Assembly: GCA_016721115.1 (NCBI GenBank)
Contig: JADKIW010000001.1
Coordinates: forward strand, 3,425,501-3,489,500
DNA from: Candidatus Defluviilinea proxima
GTDB lineage: Bacteria > Chloroflexota > Anaerolineae > Anaerolineales > Villigracilaceae
Reading direction: 5' to 3'
DNA length: 64,000 bases
Both the position numbers and the translations under genes were made by a program. Positions 32,454 through 40,765 of this stretch are shown piece by piece (position 1 is the stretch's first letter; every line of letters begins with the position of its first letter). Under the pieces are notes generated by a model. That model saw nothing but the letters and a program-made list of their open reading frames with translations. It ran no database searches and was not told the DNA's origin.

Positions 32454-32917
32454 TATTTTTTCTTGACGCCCATCAATTCTAACATACGGTATAAGCCTGC
32501 CAGATACCCATTGAGTTTGATGACGGGTTCTACAACATTCTCGCCCAGAAATTCTGCTGTGCCACGCAGGTTGTTGACTGTATCCGTGGTGGCCTTGAGG
32601 ATTGGGCGAACCTCATTTTGCAACAGATTGATGAGACTCGCCAATTGCACCACAAGTATGATCAAAGCCACGCCGATGACCAACGATTCGAGAACGACAA
32701 CGATAATGAAGACATCGCGGATTTTATCGGTGGGGGTGCCGGGTTGAAGCAGGAAGTAGATCGATACTCCAAGCAGTATCAGTAAAATTACCGCGCCAAT
32801 GCCGACGCCGGTCATTGTGCGTTTCATTTGCGCTTCCTGTTCACGTTGCGCGGCGAGTTCTTCAGGAGTCAAAGATGGTGTGGGGGTGGGTTCTGGTGCA
32901 GATTGCGGTGTTGTCAT
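32453..32917 (-). CDS. Hypothetical membrane protein, DUF948-like C-terminus
   Basis: A 154-residue protein. A Pro/Thr-rich, disordered N-terminus (1-30) is followed by two membrane helices (~38-58 and ~68-92) and an amphipathic C-terminal helix with RPILKATTDTVNNLRGTAEFLGENVVEPV, resembling DUF948 and its partner role with YtxH proteins. It lies directly upstream of the YtxH gene, a pairing known from other bacteria. There is no Shine-Dalgarno site; an extended -10 box sits 6 bases before the ATG, so the mRNA is probably leaderless. Confidence 0.7.
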   Translation of the reverse strand: MTTPQSAPEPTPTPSLTPEELAAQREQEAQMKRTMTGVGIGAVILLILLGVSIYFLLQPGTPTDKIRDVFIIVVVLESLVIGVALIILVVQLASLINLLQNEVRPILKATTDTVNNLRGTAEFLGENVVEPVIKLNGYLAGLYRMLELMGVKKK

Positions 32918-32923
32918 AATTTT

Positions 32924-32932
32924 ATTATAGCA
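32924..32932 (-). promoter_or_regulatory. Extended -10 promoter giving a leaderless mRNA
   Basis: On the minus strand TGCTATAAT ends 6 bases before the ATG at 32917. Transcription starting at the usual 6-7 bases would begin on the start codon. No -35 is recognisable, as expected with an extended -10. Confidence 0.65.
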
Positions 32933-32945
32933 TAGCCGTTTAGGT

Positions 32946-33917
32946 TTAATTCATGCCTAGTAAGGACATTTCATGACGAATTATGTCCGGCCAACCTGTG
33001 CTTACTGGACGTGGGTCGTAGCCAAGTTCACGTTTTGCTTTGCTGTTGTCGCCGATGTATGTGACACCTGCAATGATACGCAGTCCCTCAGATGTATATG
33101 TTTCGGGTAGAAAACTATCGAAGGGACTTGCTATAACGGACAGAGCCTTGACCAACTGATGAGGAGCCACCATCGGCGCACGTTTTCCGGCAACTTTGCT
33201 GGCGAGTATGAACATATCCGCCACTTTATATGGCTTGCCACAGATCATATACGACTCTCCAATCTTGCCTTTTTCCATCGCAAGGATGTGGCCTTCTACC
33301 GTATCATCTACGTGAGCCCAGCACAGTTCGGTTTGGGTCGGTACCATGGGGAGTTGCCCCTTTAGAAGACTAATGATGTTAACCCGTATTGTGGATGTAT
33401 CACCGGGACCATAGATCGCTCCGGGCATGACGACAACGAGGGGGAGCCCTTCTGCAATAAATTCTTCTGCGATCTTGTGTGCAACTGCCTTGGAACGGTC
33501 GTACTCGCTGAGATGTTGACCATTAAAGTGATAAGTCTCATCTACAAGTTGGCCGTGTGTGTCTGAGTTGATCGCCAGTGTACTGGTATAAACCCCTTTG
33601 GGGATTTTCAACTCCTGCATCAGCTCAAGCACATTACGAGTACCCTGAATGTTGACCGCTTCGCCACCGCTTTTATCGCGTGTGCCGACTTTGTACCAGC
33701 CTGCAACATGATAGACGCCATCCACGCCGGTCATCGCTTCACGCATGGACTCTTTGTCCGTTACATCCCCTTTGAATAATTTCACACCAATGGCTTTCAG
33801 TTTATCGGCCTTTTCAATGTTTCGCACCGATGCATGGACCGTATGTCCCTGCTCGCGTAATTTCTTTGCCAGTACACCGCCAACAAACCCGGTGGTACCT
33901 GTGATGAAGTACTTCAT
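32946..33917 (-). CDS. NAD(P)-dependent epimerase/dehydratase-like SDR (dihydroflavonol reductase type)
   Basis: A 323-residue extended SDR. GTTGFVGG (7-14) binds NAD(P); VYHVAGWYKVG, STLAINSD and YDRSKAVAH (Tyr-x-x-x-Lys) form the active site. The best fit is the dihydroflavonol-4-reductase-like group of reductases acting on a small carbonyl compound. It is divergent from the beta-oxidation operon and shares its promoter region, so it could belong to the same regulon. AGGAGATAACGG precedes the ATG. Confidence 0.87.
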   Translation of the reverse strand: MKYFITGTTGFVGGVLAKKLREQGHTVHASVRNIEKADKLKAIGVKLFKGDVTDKESMREAMTGVDGVYHVAGWYKVGTRDKSGGEAVNIQGTRNVLELMQELKIPKGVYTSTLAINSDTHGQLVDETYHFNGQHLSEYDRSKAVAHKIAEEFIAEGLPLVVVMPGAIYGPGDTSTIRVNIISLLKGQLPMVPTQTELCWAHVDDTVEGHILAMEKGKIGESYMICGKPYKVADMFILASKVAGKRAPMVAPHQLVKALSVIASPFDSFLPETYTSEGLRIIAGVTYIGDNSKAKRELGYDPRPVSTGWPDIIRHEMSLLGMN

Positions 33918-33955
33918 CCGTTATCTCCTGTAACTTATTCTTTTCGTGATTTGCC

Positions 33956-33984
33956 TTGACAGTCGAAGATGTGTCAGTTATTAT
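33956..33984 (+). promoter_or_regulatory. Promoter of the beta-oxidation operon
   Basis: TTGACA (33956-33961) and TATTAT (33979-33984) are separated by 17 bases; transcription would start near 33991, inside the operator that follows. Confidence 0.75.
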
Positions 33985-33990
33985 AACACA

Positions 33991-34008
33991 ACCGACCGTT
34001 CGGTAGGT
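33991..34008. promoter_or_regulatory. TetR-type operator of the beta-oxidation operon
   Basis: ACCGACCG-TT-CGGTAGGT is an 18-base near-perfect palindrome (one mismatch), of the ACCGACCG form bound by FadR/PaaR-like TetR regulators. It covers the predicted +1 and abuts the ribosome site (AGGAG, 34008-34012) of the tetR gene it would control. Confidence 0.8.
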
Positions 34009-34018
34009 AGGAGCGCCT

Positions 34019-34579
34019 ATGACCAGACAAGACATTCTCGAAGCCGCTGCGCAGATCTTTCGTGAGAAAGGTTTTCATGGCGCGTCCATGAACGATATTG
34101 CCGAAGCAGTAAATTTGCAGAAGGCAAGCCTGTATCATCATGTAGCATCCAAACAAGAGATACTGCTCGATATTCTCGATCAAGCCTTGCAACTTCTGCT
34201 TGACCGAATCTCCTCCATCGCCACTCAAAACACCCCTGCCGATAAGAAATTGCGGTTGATGGTTCGCGAATACATGCAGATTCTTGCCGAGAATGTTGAC
34301 CTTGCGACCGTTCTTTTGTTTGAACATCGTGCCCTCGAGCGCAGACAACATGCACGGCACGTTCCCACTCGTGATCAATTTGAATCGCTTTGGCGCGATG
34401 TCCTTACTGAAGGTGTCAAGGCGAAGTTGTTTCTCTGTGAAGATATCCCTCTCACGGCACGTGCCCTGCTCGGTCTTATGAACTGGACGATCACATGGTA
34501 TCGCCCCGACGGCGAAAAGACCATCGAGCAGATCGCTGATGATTACTCGAACTTGTTGCTGAACGGATTGCTCAAATGA
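34019..34579 (+). CDS. TetR family regulator of the beta-oxidation operon (FadR-like)
   Basis: A 186-residue TetR protein with HTH at ~7-55 (MNDIAEAVNLQKASLYHHVASKQEIL) and a helical ligand domain. Length, HTH form and context match FadR/KstR2-type regulators that let go of DNA when bound by acyl-CoA. It heads the operon of acyl-CoA dehydrogenases, a FadN-like enzyme, a thiolase and an SCP2 protein, and its stop overlaps the next start by 4 bases. The palindrome at 33991-34008 is its likely site. Confidence 0.9.
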   Translation: MTRQDILEAAAQIFREKGFHGASMNDIAEAVNLQKASLYHHVASKQEILLDILDQALQLLLDRISSIATQNTPADKKLRLMVREYMQILAENVDLATVLLFEHRALERRQHARHVPTRDQFESLWRDVLTEGVKAKLFLCEDIPLTARALLGLMNWTITWYRPDGEKTIEQIADDYSNLLLNGLLK

Positions 34580-35613
34580 GTGCGCAAGCCACGTACGCCT
34601 TGTTTGAAACTTCGGCTGGGTCCAAGGTTCATCGGATACCGCTTCAGGCCTTCCCGAAGTTTTGGGTGCACGCATATCTTATTCAAAACAATGGAAGCAA
34701 TTATCTGATCGACACCGGCTCTGGCACAGACACATCCCACGAAGATCTACTCAACGGCTTGAAACAAGCGGGACTTCAGCCTTCAGACCTAACCCACATA
34801 CTTCTCACGCACGCTCATATTGACCACTACGGCGGGCTTACCAAACTCAAGCCCCTTACCGATGCGAAGGTTGGATGCCACGAACTGGATGTGCAAACCA
34901 TTGCGCATCATGATGCAAGACTGGCTCTTACAGGACGTCGCCTCGCCTCTTTCTTAACTGAAACTGGTCTCACTAAAGAAGAAGCTGATTCACTCGTCAA
35001 CATTTACCGTTTTACCAAAGCTTTGTACCAATCCATCCCTGTGGACTTTGTGTACGACGAAAATTTTTCAGCGTTGGATATTGTCCATTTGCCGGGACAT
35101 TGCCCAGGTCATGTTGCGATGCGACTGGATGATATTGTTTTCTGCGGCGATATGGTTGTGGAAGGCGTCACGCCGCATATTGCGCCTGAGTCTATTAATC
35201 CTTATGGTGGTCTCGATCATTATCTTGATTCGTTGTCGCGTTTTGAAGCATGGGCAAAAGGCGCACGCCTGATCTTGAATGGACACGATGATGTCATAAC
35301 AGATCTGCATGCTCAAATTGAAGCAACTCGCCAGAATATTATTCGTCGTATGAGTAAGGCGATCCATGCTTTGCAGGAACCTCTTACGATCTCCGAAGTG
35401 TGCAAAGCGGTGTACGGCGAAATGAGTGGATATAACCAATTGCTTGTCATTGAAAAGACAGGCGCGTATGTTGAATACTTGTATGAGCATGGCATGATCG
35501 AAGTTGTCAATGTGGACGAGCTTGAGCAGGGGAACCCCGCTCGTTACCGCCGCTTGAAAGATATTCCAGATTCCGAAATCCTTCCCAAGGAGACAAATCA
35601 TGTACTCGTTTGA
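34576..35613 (+). CDS. MBL-fold metallohydrolase with C-terminal winged-helix (LACTB2-like)
   Basis: A 345-residue metallo-beta-lactamase-fold protein. Metal motif HAHIDH at 79-84, further His in PGHCPGH, FCGD and GHDD. After ~230 the helical winged part (ATRQNIIRRMSKAIHALQEPLTISEV) resembles LACTB2-type endonuclease/hydrolases. In this operon it may be an acyl-CoA or lactone hydrolase rather than a nuclease; this is inferred from context. The start overlaps tetR (ATGA) and the end overlaps the acyl-CoA dehydrogenase by 14 bases. Confidence 0.85.
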   Translation: MSAQATYALFETSAGSKVHRIPLQAFPKFWVHAYLIQNNGSNYLIDTGSGTDTSHEDLLNGLKQAGLQPSDLTHILLTHAHIDHYGGLTKLKPLTDAKVGCHELDVQTIAHHDARLALTGRRLASFLTETGLTKEEADSLVNIYRFTKALYQSIPVDFVYDENFSALDIVHLPGHCPGHVAMRLDDIVFCGDMVVEGVTPHIAPESINPYGGLDHYLDSLSRFEAWAKGARLILNGHDDVITDLHAQIEATRQNIIRRMSKAIHALQEPLTISEVCKAVYGEMSGYNQLLVIEKTGAYVEYLYEHGMIEVVNVDELEQGNPARYRRLKDIPDSEILPKETNHVLV

Positions 35614-36697
35614 TCCAACCGAAGAGCAACAAATGTTGATCGATGCGGTGAATAAGTACGCGGTTAATGATCTGCGTACTGCGGCACATGATGCCGAAGA
35701 AAGCCGCGAACTGCCAAGGAAGCTTGTGAGTAAGGGCTGGGAGATTGGTTTGTTGCAGGCGTCCATCCCTGAAGCGTATGGTGGTTTCGGCGAACGAAGT
35801 GCCGTCACAGGTGTGTTGGCGCTCGAAGAGATGGCGTTTGGCGATCTGGCTGGCACATTGGCAGTGATGACGCCAAGTCTTTTTGCGATGCCAATTTTGC
35901 TTGCAGGGAGTGAAGAGCAGAAGAAAGAATATCTGCCAAAGGTCATCGAAGGTGATTGGGCCCCGTACACTTCGGCTCTCATCGAATATGCTTTTGATTT
36001 TGACCCTAACGAATTGAAGACAATCGCAATCCTCAAAAGTGATGAATACATTCTCAATGGAGAGAAGGCTTTTGTCCCATTTGCAAAGGATGCGAAGATG
36101 CTCATCGTGTACGCAAATCTTGATGGGCAGACGCAGGCCTTTATTGTCCCGAAAGATGTGGCGGGATTAACTGTCAGCGATGAACGCGAGAAGTTGATGA
36201 GTCTCAACGCGCTTCCGATGTATCGAGTCAAATTGGATAATGTCAAAGTGCCCGCTGTAAATCGACTCGGTGGCGCTTCCGGCATGGACTTTGAATTGGT
36301 CCTTGCTTCGATGCGCGTTGCTACCGCTTCAGCCGCGATCGGCGTGGCAAATGCGGCATTCGAATACAGCATGAACTATGCCAAGGAACGTGAAGCCTTT
36401 GGCGTGAAGATCGCGCAAAAGCAAGCCATTGCCTTCATGCTTGCCGAAATGCGGACTGAGATCGAAGCCAGCCGTTTGTTGACATGGGAAGCCGCATGGA
36501 AACTTGATCAGGGCCGTGAGGATGCCGCGAATGAAGCGTATCTCGCGTACACCGGCGCCGCTGATATGGCGATGATGGTCACTGACCGTGCGGTGCAAAT
36601 ATTGGGCGGTCACGGTTACATCCGTGAACATCCCGTTGAGATGTGGATGCGCAATGGACGAGGTTTTGCCACCTTTACTGGGCTGGCGATTATATAA
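35600..36697 (+). CDS. Acyl-CoA dehydrogenase-like subunit lacking the usual catalytic Glu
   Basis: A 365-residue acyl-CoA dehydrogenase-fold protein. N-terminal helical domain, a middle beta domain where the usual TEPxAGSD FAD/substrate segment is replaced by SALIEYAFDFDPNE, and a C-terminal domain with EREAFGVKIAQKQAIAF and ILGGHGYIREHP. At the position of the catalytic Glu of MCAD-type enzymes (YEGT) it has FATFTGLAII, i.e. Thr360. An AAGGAGAC site gives the ATG. Paired with the intact subunit 11 bases downstream, it is probably the non-catalytic subunit of a heteromeric enzyme. Confidence 0.85.
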   Translation: MYSFDPTEEQQMLIDAVNKYAVNDLRTAAHDAEESRELPRKLVSKGWEIGLLQASIPEAYGGFGERSAVTGVLALEEMAFGDLAGTLAVMTPSLFAMPILLAGSEEQKKEYLPKVIEGDWAPYTSALIEYAFDFDPNELKTIAILKSDEYILNGEKAFVPFAKDAKMLIVYANLDGQTQAFIVPKDVAGLTVSDEREKLMSLNALPMYRVKLDNVKVPAVNRLGGASGMDFELVLASMRVATASAAIGVANAAFEYSMNYAKEREAFGVKIAQKQAIAFMLAEMRTEIEASRLLTWEAAWKLDQGREDAANEAYLAYTGAADMAMMVTDRAVQILGGHGYIREHPVEMWMRNGRGFATFTGLAII

Positions 36698-36708
36698 AGG
36701 AGGACGAG

Positions 36709-37980
36709 ATGCCAATCGAATTTGAAGCCCCCAAACCGATCACACAAGTGCAGTTCATGTTGAAGACTGTCGGCGAAGAGATGATGAGGTCGAAGTCACG
36801 TTACTTCGATGAGAACGAGCACGAGATTCCCTGGGATTACATTGAATTCATGCACACAGCCATGAAATCCTTGGGAGTTGGTTCACTGGCGCCACCAAAG
36901 GAAAAGGATAACGGGCATAATGGTGATGAGAAAAAGGAAAAGCGGCCGCCAATTGCTTATCAGGTATTAGCCTCGCAGATCGAAGCGCTTGCTTGGGGTG
37001 ATGTAGGTATGTATCTCATTACTCCGGGTGGCGGGCTTGGTGCCGCCGCAGTACAGGCGGCAGGGACTCCTGAACAGCGTGCTAAATTCCTTGCCCGTTT
37101 TATGGAAGAGAAGCCCACATTTGCGGCGATGTGTATGACCGAGCCGGGAGCGGGTTCGGATACATCATCTATTCGAGCACGAGCTGTATTGGATGAAAAG
37201 ACAAATGAATGGGTGCTCAATGGTGAGAAGATCTTTGTCACTGGTGGCGATAAGTCTTTCACAGAATATGAAAAACTTGGTAAAGGCTTTATCGTTGTGT
37301 GGGCGAGCATTGATCCGACAGCTGGTCGTGGTGGGATGCGTGCATTCGTTGTGGAAAGTGGAACGCCCGGTGTAAGAATTGCCAAGCTGGAACATAAGCT
37401 CGGTATTCGTGTCAGTGACACGGCGGCGATCTCACTTGTAGATGCGCGTGTTCCGTATGACAACATTCTTGGAAGCCCAACCGTTGAGAAAACGACAACC
37501 GGCTTCAAAGGTGCAATGGCAACCTTCGATGCGACGAGGCCTCTCGTGGCGGCGTCAGGTATCGGCGTGGCAAGAGCCGCGCTTGAATTTTTGAAGGAAA
37601 AACTTGCAGAGAATGGTGTCCAAATTCGATATGGATTGCCGCGTCAAAAATTGACATCCATTGAACGTGACGTGATCGATATGGAGATCATGCTCAAGTC
37701 CGCGTGGCTAATGGTTATCAAGGCGGTGTGGATGGCGGACAATAAAAAGTCGAACGCGTTGGAGGCTTCGATGAGCAAGGTGAAGGCTGGCGACGTGGGC
37801 ACGAAGATCACGCAGAAGGTGGTCGAGATTTTGGGTCCGCTCGGTTACAGCCGTGAATTCCTTGCAGAGAAGTGGTTCCGCGATGCAAAAATTACAGACA
37901 TCTATGAAGGTACGGGACAGATCAATCGCCTTGTGGTGGCGCGTCAGATTTTGGGCTATAGCGGGAAGGATTTGAGGTAA
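36709..37980 (+). CDS. Acyl-CoA dehydrogenase, catalytic-type subunit
   Basis: A 423-residue flavoenzyme that makes the trans-2-enoyl-CoA in beta-oxidation. CMTEPGAGSDTSS (about 143-155) is the FAD motif, LGIRVSDTAAISLVD follows, and DIYEGTGQIN carries the expected catalytic Glu400. An insert around 64-80 (KEKDNGHNGDEKKEKRPP) is disordered and lineage-specific. The ATG at 36709 has AAAGGAGGACG. It directly follows the Glu-less paralogue, and the two differ strongly in sequence, as in heterotetrameric ACADs. Confidence 0.9.
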   Translation: MPIEFEAPKPITQVQFMLKTVGEEMMRSKSRYFDENEHEIPWDYIEFMHTAMKSLGVGSLAPPKEKDNGHNGDEKKEKRPPIAYQVLASQIEALAWGDVGMYLITPGGGLGAAAVQAAGTPEQRAKFLARFMEEKPTFAAMCMTEPGAGSDTSSIRARAVLDEKTNEWVLNGEKIFVTGGDKSFTEYEKLGKGFIVVWASIDPTAGRGGMRAFVVESGTPGVRIAKLEHKLGIRVSDTAAISLVDARVPYDNILGSPTVEKTTTGFKGAMATFDATRPLVAASGIGVARAALEFLKEKLAENGVQIRYGLPRQKLTSIERDVIDMEIMLKSAWLMVIKAVWMADNKKSNALEASMSKVKAGDVGTKITQKVVEILGPLGYSREFLAEKWFRDAKITDIYEGTGQINRLVVARQILGYSGKDLR

Positions 37981-38026
37981 TTCGAGCAAGACACAACATT
38001 GTTGCTCCTGATAGAGTGATAACTTT

Positions 38027-38371
38027 ATGGCTGAAGCGAATGAAGAACACCGTGAATATTTACTCACCGTTCAAAATCAGGTTGTTGATGTCTGTGAAGC
38101 GATCTTGTGTGGTGAAACTAGCGTTCTCTTAGGTGCACGAACGTTGAGTAGATTGCATTACGAGTTGTTTAAACAGATTGACGATGACTTTGTGCTTTTC
38201 ATTGGTATTGACTCAGAGACAGATAATCTGCCAATTGGTGATGAGAGAAAATATTGGAATGAAAAGGTGTTGGTTGAGAAGGATAAAGAGATCGCTGAGT
38301 ATGAAGCAAGAGTCGGTCATGAAGTATTTGACGCATGCCAGAAACTAATCAATCGTTTTTCTTCTAGATAG
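38027..38371 (+). CDS. Hypothetical protein, 114 residues
   Basis: An acidic, helical soluble protein: EANEEHREYLLTVQNQVVDVCEAILCGETSVLLGARTLSRL..., then DFVLFIGIDSETDNLPIGDERKYWN, then a Lys/Glu helix. No family recognised with confidence; the short helical form with VLLGARTLSRLHYEL resembles bacterial immunity-like or DUF2489-like proteins. It sits on the same strand inside the fad operon, 46 bases after one gene and 21 bases before the next, but its function in fatty acid oxidation is not apparent. The ribosome site is weak. Confidence 0.6.
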   Translation: MAEANEEHREYLLTVQNQVVDVCEAILCGETSVLLGARTLSRLHYELFKQIDDDFVLFIGIDSETDNLPIGDERKYWNEKVLVEKDKEIAEYEARVGHEVFDACQKLINRFSSR

Positions 38372-38392
38372 ATGTGGAAGCAAGGAGTTGAT

Positions 38393-39655
38393 ATGAAATA
38401 TCAAATTCACAAAGCAGTAGTCATCGGCTCAGGGACGATGGGTGCGTCCATTGCGGCGCATCTTGCAAATGTGGGCATCCCTGTGACATTGTTGGATATT
38501 CCATCGAAGGATGGCGATAAAAACAAGATCGTCAATAACGGTTGGGAAGCTTGCTTGAAAGCCAAGCCTGCCAATTTGATGTCTTCTGAATTGAAGACAT
38601 TGGTCAAGTTGGGAAATCTCGAAGACGATTTCAGCGTAGTCGCCGAGGCGGATTGGGTCTGTGAAGCGATCATTGAGAATCTCAAGATCAAACAGGATTT
38701 GATGGCGCGTATAGACGAGATTCGCAAGCCGAATACGATCGTTTCGACGAACACATCGGGTATTCCCGTACATGCTATTGCGGAAGGGCGCTCAAAGGAA
38801 TTCAAGAAACATTTCCTTGGAATGCATTTCTTCAATCCGCCACGCTATTTGAAACTGTTGGAAGTGATTCCGACCAAAGATACGTCTAACGATGTGGTTG
38901 AGTTCATCAGTCATTTTGGTGAGTATCGTTTGGGCAAGGGCGTTGTCTTGTGCAAAGACACGCCCAACTTCATCGGCAATCGTGTCGCGTTTGGCACGGG
39001 CGCCTTCGGGTTGGACTTCATCATGAAGAACGGTTACACCGTGGATGAAGTGGACGCGTTGACAGGTCCGTTGATGGGGCGACCGAAGACTGCCACGTTT
39101 CGCTTGATCGATCTTGTTGGCGTTGACGTATGGGATCATGTCGGTCGCAACCTTGCTCCATTGATTCCGCATGACAAGCTTGGGCAGGAATATCTCAAAG
39201 CCGAAGCACCGAATAAGTTGATCTCCACTTTGATCGAGCGTAAGTGGCTTGGCAATAAGACTAAGGTTGGTTTCTATAAAGAAGTCCGTAATGCTGAAGG
39301 CAAGAAAGAATTCTTGTCTCTTGACCTGAATACACTCGAACACACCGCGCCGACCAAGCCGCGCTTTGACTCGGTCAAGGCGGCGAAAGATGTCGAGGAT
39401 TTGGCGGGCAGGCTCAAGGTCATGTTGGAAGCGGATGATAAGGCGGCGACTTTAGTCAAAGCGTTGACGTATCAAAGTTTCCAGTACGCATCGTCTATTA
39501 TTCCCGAAGTCGCGGATACAGTGAAACCAATTGATGATGCAATCCGTTGGGGCTTCATGCACGAGGCAGGTCCGTTCGAGATGTGGGACATGCTCGGCGT
39601 GAAAGAGACGGTGAAGCAGATGAAAGCCGCGGGTACCCTGCCGCGAAATGGGTGA
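38393..39655 (+). CDS. fadN: 3-hydroxyacyl-CoA dehydrogenase part of FadN-like protein (frameshifted)
   Basis: The N-terminal 420 residues of a FadN/FadB-like bifunctional enzyme: NAD-binding VIGSGTMGAS (about 9-18), the HAD signature region HFFNPPRYLKLLEVIPT and DTPNFIGNRV, then the 3HCDH C-terminal domain. The frame ends at a TGA at 39655, where homology goes on in the next frame: one T seems to be missing at ~39634 in GGTACCC. Joining the frames gives 787 residues, the known FadN size. Start at 38393 has AAGGAG. This part alone could still be a functional dehydrogenase. Confidence 0.85.
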   Translation: MKYQIHKAVVIGSGTMGASIAAHLANVGIPVTLLDIPSKDGDKNKIVNNGWEACLKAKPANLMSSELKTLVKLGNLEDDFSVVAEADWVCEAIIENLKIKQDLMARIDEIRKPNTIVSTNTSGIPVHAIAEGRSKEFKKHFLGMHFFNPPRYLKLLEVIPTKDTSNDVVEFISHFGEYRLGKGVVLCKDTPNFIGNRVAFGTGAFGLDFIMKNGYTVDEVDALTGPLMGRPKTATFRLIDLVGVDVWDHVGRNLAPLIPHDKLGQEYLKAEAPNKLISTLIERKWLGNKTKVGFYKEVRNAEGKKEFLSLDLNTLEHTAPTKPRFDSVKAAKDVEDLAGRLKVMLEADDKAATLVKALTYQSFQYASSIIPEVADTVKPIDDAIRWGFMHEAGPFEMWDMLGVKETVKQMKAAGTLPRNG

Positions 39656-39660
39656 ACGAG

Positions 39661-40755
39661 ATGTTGAAGAGCGGCGTCGAGTCGTTCTATCAATATAAGA
39701 ACGGTGAGATGGTTGGCGTGTATGATGCGGTCAAGGGCAAGTATGCAAAGCTGAAAAAGCCCGAAGGTATGATCGTTCTGAAACAGCAAAAGATCGTGGC
39801 GCAAAACGCGGGTGCAACTTTGCGCGATATGGGCGATGGCGTTGCGTGTCTTGAGTTTCATACCAAGATGAATTCGCTCGACGAAGACATCATGAACATG
39901 ACGACTGAGACTTTTGAGCATCTCAAAAATTTTGATGGGCTTGTGATCGGCAACGAAGCTGAAAATTTCAGCGCGGGTGCGAACCTGTTTATGATGGTGG
40001 TCGGAGCGCAACAAGGCATGTGGGATATGCTCGACGGTGCGGTGCGTAAGTTGCAGGATACGAACATGCGCATGCGTTATTCGCCGAAACCGATCGTGGT
40101 TGCACCTGCAGGTCTCACGCTCGGTGGTGGATGCGAGATCACGATGCATGCGTCGCGAGTCGTCGCCGCGGCAGAAACCTATATCGGACTCGTTGAACTC
40201 GGCGTGGGTGTCATCCCTGCAGGCGCGGGCACGAAAGAAATGCTGCGTCGTATTGTGAACCCAGTGATGCGAGTTGAAAATGCCGAGCCACTTGCCGCGT
40301 TACAAAAAGCATTTCTGCAAATGGGTCAAGCGAAGGTCGCTACCAGTGCCGAAGAAGCGCGCGGTATGAATATCATTCAACCCTCCGATCGCATCGTGAT
40401 GAATCGCAGTCACTTGCTTGCTGAAGCGAAGAAGGAAGTTTTGCACATGCTCGCCGCTGGATACAAACCGCCCGCGCCCGAGCTCATCTATGCCGCGGGT
40501 CGTGATGCGCTTGCTGCCATTCGCATCGGTGCGTGGATGTTCAAGGAAGGTCAATACATCACGCAATACGATCATCATGTGGCGGGCAAACTCGCGTATG
40601 TTATGTGTGGCGGCGAACTTACAAAGCCTACGTGGGTGAGTGAGCAGTACATACTCGATCTCGAACGTGAAGCGATTCTGTCTTTGTTCGGCGAAGAGAA
40701 GACGCAAGCGCGCATGTGGTCCATTTTGCAAACGGGCAAGCCGTTACGAAATTAA
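39661..40755 (+). CDS. fadN: Enoyl-CoA hydratase part of FadN-like protein (after frameshift)
   Basis: The C-terminal part, a crotonase-fold domain. ATLRDMGDGVACLEFHTKMNSLDEDI begins it; FSAGANLFMM forms the oxyanion site, and LTLGGGCEITMHASR and ELGVGVIPAGAGTKEMLRR hold the catalytic region. The frame is open from ~39634 (AAKWVNEMLKSGVESF is homologous to the bifunctional family), but without an in-frame start there; the first ATG is at 39661. If the missing base is real it is either translated by reinitiation or lost. AAGGAG near 40755 belongs to the next gene. Confidence 0.82.
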   Translation: MLKSGVESFYQYKNGEMVGVYDAVKGKYAKLKKPEGMIVLKQQKIVAQNAGATLRDMGDGVACLEFHTKMNSLDEDIMNMTTETFEHLKNFDGLVIGNEAENFSAGANLFMMVVGAQQGMWDMLDGAVRKLQDTNMRMRYSPKPIVVAPAGLTLGGGCEITMHASRVVAAAETYIGLVELGVGVIPAGAGTKEMLRRIVNPVMRVENAEPLAALQKAFLQMGQAKVATSAEEARGMNIIQPSDRIVMNRSHLLAEAKKEVLHMLAAGYKPPAPELIYAAGRDALAAIRIGAWMFKEGQYITQYDHHVAGKLAYVMCGGELTKPTWVSEQYILDLEREAILSLFGEEKTQARMWSILQTGKPLRN

Positions 40756-40765
40756 GGAGATGACA

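Noticed and set aside
35068..36372. Long minus-strand open frame (434 codons) opposite MBL and acyl-CoA dehydrogenase genes
   Set aside because: It crosses two well-supported overlapping genes and has a low-complexity Ser/Ala composition with no recognisable domain.
39547..39660. Upstream part of the open frame of the hydratase
   Set aside because: Before ~39634 its translation is unrelated to any crotonase and overlaps the true dehydrogenase frame; only the part after the slip is real.
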